The notes under the pieces were generated by a model. That model had not been told where the DNA came from, searched no databases, and was given only the letters and a program-made list of their open reading frames with translations. From Methanosarcina sp. KYL-1 (GTDB lineage: Archaea; Halobacteriota; Methanosarcinia; Methanosarcinales; Methanosarcinaceae), in NCBI RefSeq assembly GCF_024372725.1, contig NZ_VOUA01000013.1, forward strand, positions 31,538 through 95,537: a stretch of DNA of 64,000 nucleotides, in the 5' to 3' direction. This document shows, piece after piece, positions 53,633 to 62,398 of the stretch; position 1 is the first letter of the stretch, and each line of letters begins with the position of its first letter. The translations under genes were made by a program, and so were the position numbers.

Positions 53633-53720
53633 ATTCAGTGCCATCACTTAATGCCATCAATCAGTGCCATCAATCAGTGCCATCACTTAATGCCATCAAT
53701 CAGTACTATCAATTAATGAT
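53633..53720. repeat. Degenerate atcagtgccatca array between hef and glyS
   Basis: Six or more imperfect copies of a 12-14 bp unit (atcagtgccatca, acttaatgccatca). It lies upstream of hef and, in transcript orientation, about 125 bp downstream of glyS. The region 53720-53845 has no gene. Confidence 0.8.
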
Positions 53721-53845
53721 ATCATTTAATGATATAAAAAAAGTAATAAAAAATAAAAAGTTTGCTGCGGGCTCGGTTAAGAGCCCGGAATTTGTAGCTT
53801 CAGACTGGCTTCAGGCTGCAGCTTCAGGTTTCGGAACTGCAGGGT

Positions 53846-55675
53846 TCAGAAGTTGAAGGGCTTGCCTGCAGACTCGAAGCTCCTGCCCCTGTAGATGAGT
53901 TCGTAGAGCAGGTTTTCGATCCCTTCGACGGGAGCCCGGACCTGGCGCATGGAGTCGCGGTCCCTGATGGTGACGGTTTTGTCTTCAAGGGTGTCGTAGT
54001 CCACGGTGACAGAGTAAGGAGTCCCTATTTCGTCGTTTCTCCTGTAGCGGCGCCCGATGGTCCCCGAGTCGTCGTAGGCGGCAAGGAGGTTCTTTTCCCT
54101 GAGCTTTCCCACGATATCCTTTGCAGGATCTGAGAGCTCTTTTCTGGTCAGGAGCGGGAGGACTGCAACCTGCACGGGGGCAACTGCGCTGGAAAAGCGC
54201 ATCACCAGGCGGGTTTCCTCTTCGGCTTCGCCCTCTGCTTCGCCCCCAGCTTCGACTGCAGGTCCCTCTTCGCCTTCTTCCCCGGAGCCTTTCAGCCCGG
54301 ACTCGGCTGCCTTCTGGGCCACGTTTTCTTCTTCGAAGGCATGTTCCATGGTCCCGTAGAAGATCCTGTCAATCCCGTAGGAAGGCTCGATTACGTGGGG
54401 TACGACGTTTTCCCCGCTGACCTTGACGGTCTCTTCCGCAAATTCCACCATGTCGGAGCTGACGGTGACTTCCTCGCCGTCCACGGTCACTTTGATCTCG
54501 GCCTGCGAGAGTTCGGCCTCGGAAAGCTGCTTTAAGGCATCTGCAACAACTTTTGCCTTGCCTTTGAAGATGGGGCCAAGCTTGCCCATGTTCGGCTTTA
54601 CCGTAAAGCGGGTAACCATCTTCGGCTCGTCGTATTCAACGTAGACATAGAGCTCGGTCTTGCTGACCCTGGCGTGGGCGCTCAGGTCGTAGTCCGTCCG
54701 GTCTGCGATCCCCACGATTTCGACCCAGCCGAAGCGGTCCGTTTCGATTTCGGCGTCCCAGCAGTCGATTGCGTAGTGGGCCATCTCGTCCTTAAGGTGC
54801 TGCCTGAACCTGAGCCTTGCAGGGTCGATTCCTACCTTTGTCAGGAACTCGTTGGTAAGCGCGATGTTGTACCCCAGGACCTCGTGGGCAATGACGCCTT
54901 TTTCGACTGCTTCCCGGACAGTCATCCGGACAGGCTCTCCTGCCTCCTGCGCTGCCTGGGAATAGAGCACAAGCTCCCTGCCTGCGAAGCGCTCGAAGTT
55001 GGGGTGTTTCTTGTTCCTCGGGTCAACAAAGATCTCACACTCGGCCTGGGTAAACTCCCTGAGCCTGATAACGCCCTGCCGAGGTGCAATCTCGTTCCTG
55101 TAGGACTTTCCGATCTGCACGGCCCCGAAAGGCAGCTTGTCCCTGTAGAAGCGCGAAAGCCTCTGGAAGTCCACGAACATCCCCTGCGCCGTTTCCGGCC
55201 TGAGGTAGCCCTGCCTTCCGGTCCCCGGCCCGATGGTGGTCTTGAACATCAGGTTAAACTCGTAGGCGTCGTTGAACTCTCCGCCGCATTCGGGACAGGT
55301 GATCCCCTTTTCCTTTATGACCTGCGTGAGCTGTTCCGCACTCAGGGTCCCTGCCGCATTCATAACGTTTTCTACAAGGTGGTCCGCCCGGAAAGCCTCG
55401 CCGCACTTCTTGCACTCGCACAGGGGGTCAGAAAAGCCGCCCACGTGCCCGGATGCGATAAAGACGTCCTCGATCCCTATGGTCGGGCACTCGATTTCCA
55501 TATGCCCTTCCTGGATCACGTAAAACTCTCTCCAGACCTGCTCGATCCGCCTCTTTAACGTGCTCCCGAGCGGCCCGTAATCGTAAAAGCCACGGCTCCC
55601 GCCGTACAGCTCAAAAGAGTTCCACAAAAAGCCGCGGCGCTTTGCCAGCTCGAATACTTTTTCGTATTTATCCAT
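53846..55675 (-). CDS. glyS: Glycyl-tRNA synthetase (class II, alpha2 type)
   Basis: A 609-residue enzyme that charges tRNA-Gly. Motif 1 region (FYDYGPLGSTLKRRIEQVWREFYV), zinc-binding cysteines (CECKKCGEAF, CPECGGEF), motif 2 (SYRNEIAPRQGVIRLREFTQAECEIF), motif 3 (EPSYGIDRIFYGTMEHAF) and the anticodon-binding domain (PVQVAVLPLL, RYRRNDEIGTPYSVTVDYD) are present. Between motif 3 and the anticodon domain there is an acidic, Gly-rich insertion (EEGEEGPAVEAGGEAEGEAEEE) that is not usual for the family. A gagga site precedes ATG 55675. Confidence 0.95.
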   Translation of the reverse strand: MDKYEKVFELAKRRGFLWNSFELYGGSRGFYDYGPLGSTLKRRIEQVWREFYVIQEGHMEIECPTIGIEDVFIASGHVGGFSDPLCECKKCGEAFRADHLVENVMNAAGTLSAEQLTQVIKEKGITCPECGGEFNDAYEFNLMFKTTIGPGTGRQGYLRPETAQGMFVDFQRLSRFYRDKLPFGAVQIGKSYRNEIAPRQGVIRLREFTQAECEIFVDPRNKKHPNFERFAGRELVLYSQAAQEAGEPVRMTVREAVEKGVIAHEVLGYNIALTNEFLTKVGIDPARLRFRQHLKDEMAHYAIDCWDAEIETDRFGWVEIVGIADRTDYDLSAHARVSKTELYVYVEYDEPKMVTRFTVKPNMGKLGPIFKGKAKVVADALKQLSEAELSQAEIKVTVDGEEVTVSSDMVEFAEETVKVSGENVVPHVIEPSYGIDRIFYGTMEHAFEEENVAQKAAESGLKGSGEEGEEGPAVEAGGEAEGEAEEETRLVMRFSSAVAPVQVAVLPLLTRKELSDPAKDIVGKLREKNLLAAYDDSGTIGRRYRRNDEIGTPYSVTVDYDTLEDKTVTIRDRDSMRQVRAPVEGIENLLYELIYRGRSFESAGKPFNF

Positions 55676-55902
55676 TTTATAAGTCCTCGTGATGATTGAT
55701 TGGGGGATATTGGGTAAATGTGAATTTGTCTGAAATATTAGATGGATAAAGGTTTTATCATATTAAATTTGCACTGGTTGAAGGGTGGAGGGAAGAAGGA
55801 GGATTGTGAGTAAATTACCTACTGATTTTCATTCTAAACTGATTCACCTATGTTTCTAGCTTTTTTCTTAGAAGCCGATTCCGAATGTTTCCTTCACTTC
55901 GC

Positions 55903-55960
55903 AGAGCCCTGGGCTCTCACCGGTCGTGCAAGCACGACCGGCCTTTTCATAAAGATTTAT
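55903..55960. repeat. GC-rich double palindrome at the left edge of the accessory region
   Basis: Two adjacent perfect palindromes: agagccc-t-gggctct (about 55903-55917) and ccggtcgtgc-aa-gcacgaccgg (55920-55941), followed by ccttttcataaag. The same element, without the long stem, recurs near 60096-60150. It is unlike the AT-rich surroundings and may mark an inserted block. Confidence 0.6.
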
Positions 55961-56105
55961 AGACAAGATGGAGAAATTTGACTGCTTCAATTCTCGTTCC
56001 AGATGATGATCGATCAAATTTAGCATCAATATTTCAGAATCTCTACTGAATGAATTTCTTGATTCAATAGATAGATTTAAAAAAATTAATATGTAATCTA
56101 GATAC

Positions 56106-57932
56106 GTGCTGATAAGATCCTTGAAATTGATTTTTTGTGCATTTACGTTAGTGATACTTATTTGCTCTTTTCCAATAGTTAGTGGAGCAGTTGAATACAA
56201 GGAAGTCAAAGCTGAAGACATTCTTAAGCAAATAGAGAATCGAGATGATGTATGTCTTGAAAATTGTCGTATAATCGGAGAGCTCAATTTAAGTAAAATA
56301 GAACTTGAAACCGTTCCTAATCCAAAGTATCACGAATTATCTGAATACGGGTTCAGCGAAAAAGAATTGGATTATTATGGAGTGAATAAAGATTTAAAAG
56401 TTGTTGAAAGCCATATCGAAATCAAAAATTCAATTTTTGAAAATGATCTTGATTTCTCAAATTCACTATTTAAAAAATTCCTGATTATAGTTGAAGTAAA
56501 TTTCTCATCCTCAGCTAATTTTTCATGTGTATATTTTGGTGATTCTGCAACCTTTGATCATGTGATTTTTGGCGGTTCAGCTTACTTCGACCATTCTACT
56601 TTTGGTGATAGAGCCCTCTTCTCTGGTTCCACTTTTGGTGATTCTGCTAACTTTGGATATTCTACCTTTGGTGATTCTGCTACTTTTAATCGCGTGATTT
56701 TTGGTGATTCTACCAGCTTTGATCATTCCTACTTTGGTGATTCTGCCAATTTCTTTGGTTCTACCTTTGGTGATTTTTTCTGTTTTCAATGTTCAACCTT
56801 TGGTGATTCTGCTAACTTCTCTAGTTCTACTTTTGGCGATAGAGCTTTGTTCTCTGGTTCTACCTTTGGCGATCATGCCTATTTCTGGAATTCTACCTTT
56901 ATTGATTCAGCTGGTTTCCTTGATTCTAAATTTGGTCACTCAGCTGATTTTGGTGATTCTACCTTTGGTGACTCAGCCAACTTTGGCAATTCTATTTTTG
57001 GTCACTCAGCTGATTTTGGTGATTCTACCTTTGGTGACTTTGCCAACTTTGGTGATTCCACTTTTGGTGACTTTGCCAACTTCTTTCTTTCCATCTTTGG
57101 TGATTTAGCCGACTTCCGAAATTCTACCTTTGGTGACTCAACCAGCTTTAGGGGTTCTACTTTTGGCGATTCAGCCACCTTTTGGAATACCACCTTTGGC
57201 GATAGTGCCTACTTTGAATATTCCACCTTTGGCAATTCAGCCACCTTTTTGGATTCTACTTTTGGCAATAATGCCTACTTTGAATGTTCTAACTTTGGAA
57301 GTACTGCCTCCTTCAATGGAGCGAATTTTAGTAATATTTCCAACTTTGAAAGGGTAAATTTTGCTGGCACTGTTGACTTCTCAGATGCTATATTTAAAAA
57401 AGTTTCATTAAGTGATTCTGACTACAGAGAACTGGATGTTAATTGGTTTTCTCTTAAAGATTCTCTTGTTTATGATGGCCCAACATATGTAAAACTAATA
57501 AGGAATTTCAGGAATCTTGCACAATTAGATTATGCAGATGACGCTCTTTACCAATATCATGTGGAAAGAAGAAAAAATGAAGATCTGAATGTTTCTACTA
57601 TATTTTTTGACATCTTTATGCAGTACACCTGTGAGTATGGCACGAGGCCGGAATTAACAATTATTTGGTGGATAAGGGTAGTCTTAATTTTTACATTTTT
57701 TTACTATCTCATGAATGCTATCTCCAAACCTGCTGATTATCTTGATGGACATCAAAAGGCATCTCTCACTGATGCTTTATTTTTTAGTATGAGTGCTTTT
57801 CTAACAATGAGCTATAAGGAATGGATTCCAAAGGAACGTTATCGGTTGTTTCCTTTAATCGAGGGATTTTTAGGCTGGTTGTTACTTACAATTTTTGTGG
57901 TCACATTAACGAATGTGACTTTCAGACCATAA
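56106..57932 (+). CDS. Secreted pentapeptide-repeat protein with ion-channel-like C-terminus
   Basis: A 608-residue protein, start GTG 56106. Residues 1-27 are a signal peptide (FCAFTLVILICSFPIVSG). About 130-430 consists of about 30 pentapeptide repeat pairs (STFGDSANFG, SXFGDSADFG) that fold into a right-handed beta helix. The C-terminal 150 residues contain a helix (TIIWWIRVVLIFTFFYYLMNA), a pore-like segment (DALFFSMSAFLTMSYKEWIP) and a second helix (IEGFLGWLLLTIFVVTLTN) as in Ion_trans_2 channels, but the TVGYGD filter is replaced by TMSYKEW. The gene is AT-rich compared with neighbours, which suggests transfer. Function unknown; transport of some ion is plausible. Confidence 0.8.
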   Translation: MLIRSLKLIFCAFTLVILICSFPIVSGAVEYKEVKAEDILKQIENRDDVCLENCRIIGELNLSKIELETVPNPKYHELSEYGFSEKELDYYGVNKDLKVVESHIEIKNSIFENDLDFSNSLFKKFLIIVEVNFSSSANFSCVYFGDSATFDHVIFGGSAYFDHSTFGDRALFSGSTFGDSANFGYSTFGDSATFNRVIFGDSTSFDHSYFGDSANFFGSTFGDFFCFQCSTFGDSANFSSSTFGDRALFSGSTFGDHAYFWNSTFIDSAGFLDSKFGHSADFGDSTFGDSANFGNSIFGHSADFGDSTFGDFANFGDSTFGDFANFFLSIFGDLADFRNSTFGDSTSFRGSTFGDSATFWNTTFGDSAYFEYSTFGNSATFLDSTFGNNAYFECSNFGSTASFNGANFSNISNFERVNFAGTVDFSDAIFKKVSLSDSDYRELDVNWFSLKDSLVYDGPTYVKLIRNFRNLAQLDYADDALYQYHVERRKNEDLNVSTIFFDIFMQYTCEYGTRPELTIIWWIRVVLIFTFFYYLMNAISKPADYLDGHQKASLTDALFFSMSAFLTMSYKEWIPKERYRLFPLIEGFLGWLLLTIFVVTLTNVTFRP

Positions 57933-57981
57933 TATCAGTAGTTTGGATAATTTTAAGCCAATAGACATCAAAGAATAACCA

Positions 57982-58217
57982 ATGCAAAACCTGAAACTCA
58001 AAATCGAACTCACAACCAAATCCCTAACCTTCTTCCGCGAAATCCTCTCCGAACCCTCCTCCCCAATCATCCGCGACGCCACCCTGCTCAGATTCCAGCG
58101 CAGCGCCGAAACCTTCTGCAGCCTCCTGAAGACTACCTCTGCGTCCATGAGGGATTTTTCTGCGAGTTGTCCAGGCACTTTTCAGGTGCATTCTTAGCTG
58201 GACTTGAAGTTGTTTGA
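57982..58217 (+). pseudogene. Truncated HEPN (HepT-like) gene
   Basis: The first 51 residues (MQNLKLKIELTTKSLTFFREI...IIRDATLLRFQRSAETFCSLL) align with the intact HEPN protein at 58563. After that the reading shifts by one base near 58130: the shifted frame continues as EDYLCVHEGFFCELSRHFSGAFLAGLEVV and stops at 58217, matching GYLDVQEGIICNSPKSCFKEAFKVGL of the intact copy. The downstream half, including the RNase motif region, is lost. It is a frameshifted and truncated duplicate. Confidence 0.75.
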
Positions 58218-58263
58218 GACTAACATTAAATTCAAGTATTGAAAACCCTTAAATGAATAATAG

Positions 58264-58575
58264 ATGAGCATTCTTTCCCCTATCTATCAAAAGAGCATTC
58301 AGGACCTGAAATCCCTTGTTTTTGAAACTTTGAAAGAGGAAAATGCCACTGTCATACTTTTCGGTTCCAGAGCTAGGGGGGATTTTAGTCGGGTTTCGGA
58401 TATAGACATTGGGGTCCTTCCAGGGAAAAATTTTGATCGGAGAAAATTGGTTTTTTTAAAAGAAAGGATTGAAGACCTCAATATCCCCTATACAGTTGAT
58501 GTTGTGGACCTTTCCAGGGTTTCGGAAGTTTTTAAAGACAAAGCACTAAGAGAAGGGGTCATATGGAAACCTTAA
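58264..58575 (+). CDS. mntA: MNT-type nucleotidyltransferase antitoxin
   Basis: A 103-residue minimal nucleotidyltransferase. The active-site pattern GSRARGDFSRVSDIDIGV (GSxxRG, then DxD) and the third acidic residue in YTVDVVDL are complete. In the HEPN/MNT toxin-antitoxin system such proteins inactivate the HEPN RNase by adding AMP to it. Its 3' end overlaps the next gene by 13 bp, a typical coupled arrangement. ATG 58264 is the only start consistent with the family. Confidence 0.88.
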   Translation: MSILSPIYQKSIQDLKSLVFETLKEENATVILFGSRARGDFSRVSDIDIGVLPGKNFDRRKLVFLKERIEDLNIPYTVDVVDLSRVSEVFKDKALREGVIWKP

Positions 58576-58964
58576 AGCTCAGGATCGAATCCGCCGAAAA
58601 AGCACTCAAAACTTTAAAAGCTATCACAGAAGAGCCTTATTCGGTAATAGTCCGGGATGCGGCTATCCAGAGGTTTGAATATACTTCTGAGGTCTTCTGG
58701 AAAGTCGTTAAGGGCTACCTTGATGTTCAGGAAGGGATCATCTGTAATTCTCCCAAGTCCTGTTTTAAGGAAGCTTTCAAGGTCGGGCTTCTTTCGGAAG
58801 AGGAAACTGTCAAAATCCTTGAGATGGTGGATGACAGGAATCTCACATCTCACACCTACCATGAGGAAGTAGCGGAAGAAATCTATCGCAAAATACGGGA
58901 TTACTGGGAACTGATGGATAGGGTCTGCCGGCGGGTTGTCGAAAGGTTGGGAGCAGAAGGTTAA
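58563..58964 (+). CDS. hepT: HEPN-domain toxin (HepT)
   Basis: A 133-residue four-helix HEPN protein, the RNase partner of the MNT antitoxin. The RX4HXY motif is intact in RNLTSHTY, and the helical repeats (IVRDAAIQRFEYTSEVFWKVVKGYL) match the HI0074/HepT family. It overlaps the mntA gene by 13 bp. A broken copy of the same gene lies just upstream (57982), so the locus once carried two HEPN genes or was duplicated. The strength of toxicity is unknown. Confidence 0.85.
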   Translation: METLKLRIESAEKALKTLKAITEEPYSVIVRDAAIQRFEYTSEVFWKVVKGYLDVQEGIICNSPKSCFKEAFKVGLLSEEETVKILEMVDDRNLTSHTYHEEVAEEIYRKIRDYWELMDRVCRRVVERLGAEG

Positions 58965-59008
58965 AAGTTCCTTTTATAGTTCTTTTTTTGGAGTGCTTTT
59001 TTTGAACG

Positions 59009-59043
59009 TTTCGCTGGTTTGCTCCTGGCGCACGCCGGCGAAA
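59009..59043 (+). terminator. Hairpin after the HEPN gene
   Basis: A stem tttcgc/gcgaaa with additional GC pairs inside (ctgg, ccgg) followed by tataataat, 45 bp after the hepT stop. It probably terminates the toxin-antitoxin transcript. Confidence 0.5.
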
Positions 59044-59101
59044 TATAATAATAAAGTTGTAAAATTAGGGCAAATTTGCCCGGATTTTACCTTTACTCAG
59101 G

Positions 59102-59905
59102 TCATGATAGGGAGTTTTTGCTTCCTGTTTTCCATTTTGCTTTCAATAACAGTGCAATCCCCAAAACAGTAAGAATTAGCATCTGCCAGTTTTGTGAAAG
59201 TGGGCCTAAACCGACAGATCCTTCAAGGGTATCACGGACTTCATCAAATGCGGCGTGATACACGGTCGCTACAGCTAAACTTTGCGTGCTTGACCAGATG
59301 TAGGCAAATACAACTGCGTGCATAATTGTCGGTATTAAACTGATAAGCAAAACAAGGGGTACTGAAACAAGAGGATTGCCTGTCATTTGCATTCCCATCA
59401 CAACTAAAACCGGCAGGTGCCAGACCCAGGTGATAAAGCCATGCAAAAGTAGTGCGTGGCGGGTACTGTATCGCGCAAATAAGCGGGGCAGTAAATATCC
59501 GCGCCAACCGAACTCTTCCCCAAAAGCCGGAATAAGCGTGATTGTAAAGCTAAGTAAAAACTCAGCCAGAATGGTTGTGGGGCTTACGTCTTGAGGAGCT
59601 TGATAAATTCCCAACATCTGTTCAATAACTCTCGGGAAAACCCACAAAAATAATGCCAGTCCGAAAGCGTATACATAATGCCTGGGTCTGCCCCATTGCC
59701 AGCCGGCATTTTCAAACCCATCCCTGAATACAAACTTGCCGGCAATATAACTGCCGACAGCAACCATGATCATTGATACTAAAAGGAGGGGTTTGAAGGC
59801 TTCCCCTAAAAATGGGTAGGCGATCTGAAAAGGCCATGAAAGCGCAATGATAATTAGCAAATAGGCTTTTAGTGAAAAGGGACGATCACGGATTCCGTTT
59901 TTCAT
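59102..59905 (-). CDS. CPBP-family intramembrane metalloprotease
   Basis: A 267-residue integral membrane protein with about seven hydrophobic helices. The CAAX protease/bacteriocin-processing signature is clear: FGEEFGWRGYLLPRLFARY (EExxxR), a conserved His in the TWVWHLPVL helix and the third motif HAAFDE. Such enzymes cleave membrane-bound substrates; archaeal members have unknown targets. Its codon choice and base composition are less GC-rich than the core genes on the left, in line with a location in the accessory region. Confidence 0.88.
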   Translation of the reverse strand: MKNGIRDRPFSLKAYLLIIIALSWPFQIAYPFLGEAFKPLLLVSMIMVAVGSYIAGKFVFRDGFENAGWQWGRPRHYVYAFGLALFLWVFPRVIEQMLGIYQAPQDVSPTTILAEFLLSFTITLIPAFGEEFGWRGYLLPRLFARYSTRHALLLHGFITWVWHLPVLVVMGMQMTGNPLVSVPLVLLISLIPTIMHAVVFAYIWSSTQSLAVATVYHAAFDEVRDTLEGSVGLGPLSQNWQMLILTVLGIALLLKAKWKTGSKNSLS

Positions 59906-60778
59906 GAAAATAATGTTTTAATTATTGATAAATACTTTTTGAAAGCTCGGTGTCTGCTGGCAGTTCTCCGGAAACCTTTTTCTATTTGCTTTTCAGTGCC
60001 TGCGCTCTCAACGGGGGCCCGTCCACATATAAAATATAAATGACCAAATTTTAAAATTGTAGTCCTCTTGAGGGAGCGTAGCGAGCGAAAAGGACCGCGT
60101 ACTGCAGAGCCGCAACTCTGCTGACGAAGGAGGCCGGCCTTTTCCATGAAGTATATTGTGGTGACCAAAAAGTATGCCCTGATGACTGAACATGTATATT
60201 TTGATGACTAAAATGTATATCCCAATGACTGAAAGTCTAAATTTCAATACCCAAAAAGAGTGTCTGGATGACTGTGGAAGAAGAGTTCAGAAAAATATGT
60301 AAGGCTAATTTTGGAATCTGTCCACTGGTTCATAGTTCCGGAAGTTGCCGTTGAGTTCTTTTTGTTGCCGTTGAGTTCTTTTCTTTTGCTTTTTCAGGTT
60401 TTTTCCTGCTCTGGCCGCGCTGAGGCGCGGGGAAAATACATGTTTGAGACGGCTATTTAACGCTGCTCTGTTTCTCTCTTCTCTATTGGTATGCTCTTCC
60501 GGCCTTTATTCACCTGTCATGTTTTGTTATTGATATTCTGGTTTTTCTTTTTTGCAGGGTATGTTGGGCTGCATATCTGGATGCCAGCACATTATTAAAT
60601 ATATCATATATAAATTGTTTATATAATGCCAAAATTTATTAATACCATAGGGAAGTAAGCTAGCGGTCGTGGGTGGAGAGAAGGACATTTTCGAAGGGAA
60701 AATGTTTGTTTGAAGTCTGAAATATGTTGGGAATAAAATTTGCCAATATACCAGTATTACCAATGGGGGTTGGTAAAA
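59906..60778. other. Gene-poor stretch with a GC-rich element
   Basis: No supported gene in 870 bp. At about 60071-60150 there is a GC-rich element (agggagcgtagcgagcg, gcagagccgcaactctgc, ggccggccttttccatgaag) resembling that at 55903. At 60345-60385 there are two copies of gttgccgttgagttctttt. Degenerate gatgactgaa words occur at 60180-60280. Confidence 0.55.
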
Positions 60779-60964
60779 ATGATTATTAAAAGTTTAAAAG
60801 AAATCGTGAGAATTGTCATAAAGGAACGGAGTTTAAATTCGGAAGCTATCGTGGAAGTTGTTGATTTGCTCCACAGCATAGAGTTTCTGGCAATAAAGGT
60901 ACTCATGTTTGCATTGAGCCTCTACCACCTTTATGTGTACACGGTTAAAACTATCCACTTTTAA
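60779..60964 (+). CDS. Small hypothetical helical protein, 61 aa
   Basis: A 61-residue protein starting at ATG 60779, preceded by an ideal-looking ggggg run about 12 nt upstream. It has an amphipathic N-terminus (LKEIVRIVIKERSLNSEAIVEVVDLLHSIE) and a hydrophobic C-terminal helix (LAIKVLMFALSLYHLYVYTV). The composition is protein-like rather than repeat-like, but no family is recognised. Confidence 0.4.
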   Translation: MIIKSLKEIVRIVIKERSLNSEAIVEVVDLLHSIEFLAIKVLMFALSLYHLYVYTVKTIHF

Positions 60965-61068
60965 GACTATCCACCTCCCTTAAATCTCTTTATTTGGTTT
61001 TTTACGAGAGGAAATTGATATTCTAAATGGAGTGTTTAAATGATGTGCTAAATGGAATGCTTATAGAT

Positions 61069-61137
61069 GCAGCAGGCCGGATACATGCGATTAAAAGGAG
61101 GGCCCGATGGGGAACCTGATTACGGAGAACCTGCTGC
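61069..61137 (+). ncRNA. Candidate structured RNA closed by an 8-bp stem
   Basis: A perfect 8-bp stem (gcagcagg at 61069-61076, cctgctgc at 61130-61137) encloses 53 nt that are GC-rich (ggagggcccgatggggaacc). It is surrounded by AT-rich sequence and has no coding potential. No known class was recognised; the orientation is arbitrary. Confidence 0.35.
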
Positions 61138-61572
61138 TTATATCACTACTGAAATTTTGAATTTATTTAAGTTAAAAATAAGTTAAAAAGGATTCAGGGT
61201 TCAGCAAATGCCAAACAAACAGCCCTGAAATTTTGAATTTCTTTTTCCTTTTCCTTTTGCTTTGTCCTTGTCATTTTCCACCCTGTATTTATCGCGGTGT
61301 TTCATTCAGATCGGGACAATAGTCTTTCCGTATGCGTCATTCAGGACTATTCCCAGAGCAGTGTACAGGGCTGCAAGGCCCATTAACTAACCGTTGATTC
61401 TTCTGTTCGGAGTTTCAGGTTTATTCCCACCCCCACGGGATACCCTTTAATTATTAGATGTATATCTCTAGATATATTATTTTTATTTATATAAAATTAC
61501 CAATATGACACCAATCTCTCCGCGTTTTCGTTTTCTGGAATTCTCCATTAATTTTAAATCATCAGGATACTT
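61138..61572. terminator. Spacer with a hairpin, upstream of surE
   Basis: A 7-bp stem ttcaggg/ccctgaa (61193-61229) followed by tttctttttcc looks like a terminator for a transcript from the left. The word ctgaaattttgaattt occurs twice (61149 and 61226). The rest up to surE has no gene; a TATA-like tttatttatataa lies at about 61482. Confidence 0.45.
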
Positions 61573-62376
61573 ATGGGAAAGCTAATGGCCCCAAAAATTC
61601 TTGTTACCAATGACGACGGTGTTTATTCCACAGGCCTGAAAGCTGCCTATGACAGCGTTTCGGACCTCGGGGAAGTTACCATTTCGGCTCCGGCTGTCCA
61701 GCAGAGCGGGGTCGGGCGTGCAATTTCTATCTTTGAACCCCTCCGGATCACGAAAACTGATGTAGGAGGCATACCTGCCTATGCGGTGGGGGGGACTCCC
61801 ACAGACTCGGTTATCCTCGGCATCTTTACCATCCTCAAGCAGATGCCGGACCTGGTGCTCTCGGGCTTCAACATCGGAGAGAACATAAGCACGGACACGA
61901 TCACCACCTCCGGGACCATCGGAGGGGCGCTGGAAGCTGCAAGCTACGGTGTGCCGGCAATTGCCGCCTCCATGCAGGTGCTTGACGAGGGGCAGAAGTT
62001 CGATGACCCTCGGGACTACCACAGGGAGCGTTTCGAAGCCGGGATAAAGGTCGTAAACCGGATAGCAAGAAACGTCCTGAAACACGGCATGCCCGAAAAC
62101 GTGGACCTCCTGAACATCAACATCCCCTACCACGCCGAAGAGGACACCCCAATAGAGGTCACGCACCTTGCCAGGAAGGTCTTCAAGACCGATGTGGAAG
62201 AGCGGCACGACCCCAGGGGCAGGGCTTACTACTGGATCGCCGGGGACCTGATCCGGGAAGAAGCCGAAGGGACCGATGTACACGCCCTGATGCAGAAAGG
62301 GCATGTTTCGATAACCCCAATCTCCCTTGACTCCACAGCCAGGATCGAGTTTTCCGAGATCGAAAAGTATTTCTGA
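61573..62376 (+). CDS. surE: 5'/3'-nucleotidase SurE
   Basis: A 267-residue metal-dependent phosphatase that hydrolyses nucleoside monophosphates. The family signature is KILVTNDDGVYSTGLKAAYD with the metal-binding DD, then SGVGRAISIF, AVGGTPTDSVILGIF, LVLSGFNIGENISTDTITTSGTIGGALEAASYGVPAIAASM and LLNINIP. ATG 61573 has an agga site 7 nt upstream, though ATG 61585 (MAPKILVTNDDG) is equally close to the usual start. A tandem array follows about 23 bp after the stop. Confidence 0.94.
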   Translation: MGKLMAPKILVTNDDGVYSTGLKAAYDSVSDLGEVTISAPAVQQSGVGRAISIFEPLRITKTDVGGIPAYAVGGTPTDSVILGIFTILKQMPDLVLSGFNIGENISTDTITTSGTIGGALEAASYGVPAIAASMQVLDEGQKFDDPRDYHRERFEAGIKVVNRIARNVLKHGMPENVDLLNINIPYHAEEDTPIEVTHLARKVFKTDVEERHDPRGRAYYWIAGDLIREEAEGTDVHALMQKGHVSITPISLDSTARIEFSEIEKYF

Positions 62377-62398
62377 TCCGGAAATAGCCAGAAATGGC

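Noticed and set aside
60160..60290. C/D box small RNA
   Set aside because: The tgatga and ctga words occur, but D-like boxes directly abut C-like boxes with no room for guide sequence.
61081..61130. Fluoride riboswitch (gatggggaacc resembles part of the motif)
   Set aside because: The remaining conserved positions and the pseudoknot are not present and no fluoride exporter gene follows.
61311..61390. 25-codon minus-strand frame (MGLAALYTALGIVLND...) upstream of surE
   Set aside because: It reads like protein, but it is very short, has an upstream stop and no convincing ribosome-binding site; it may be a gene relic that cannot be identified.
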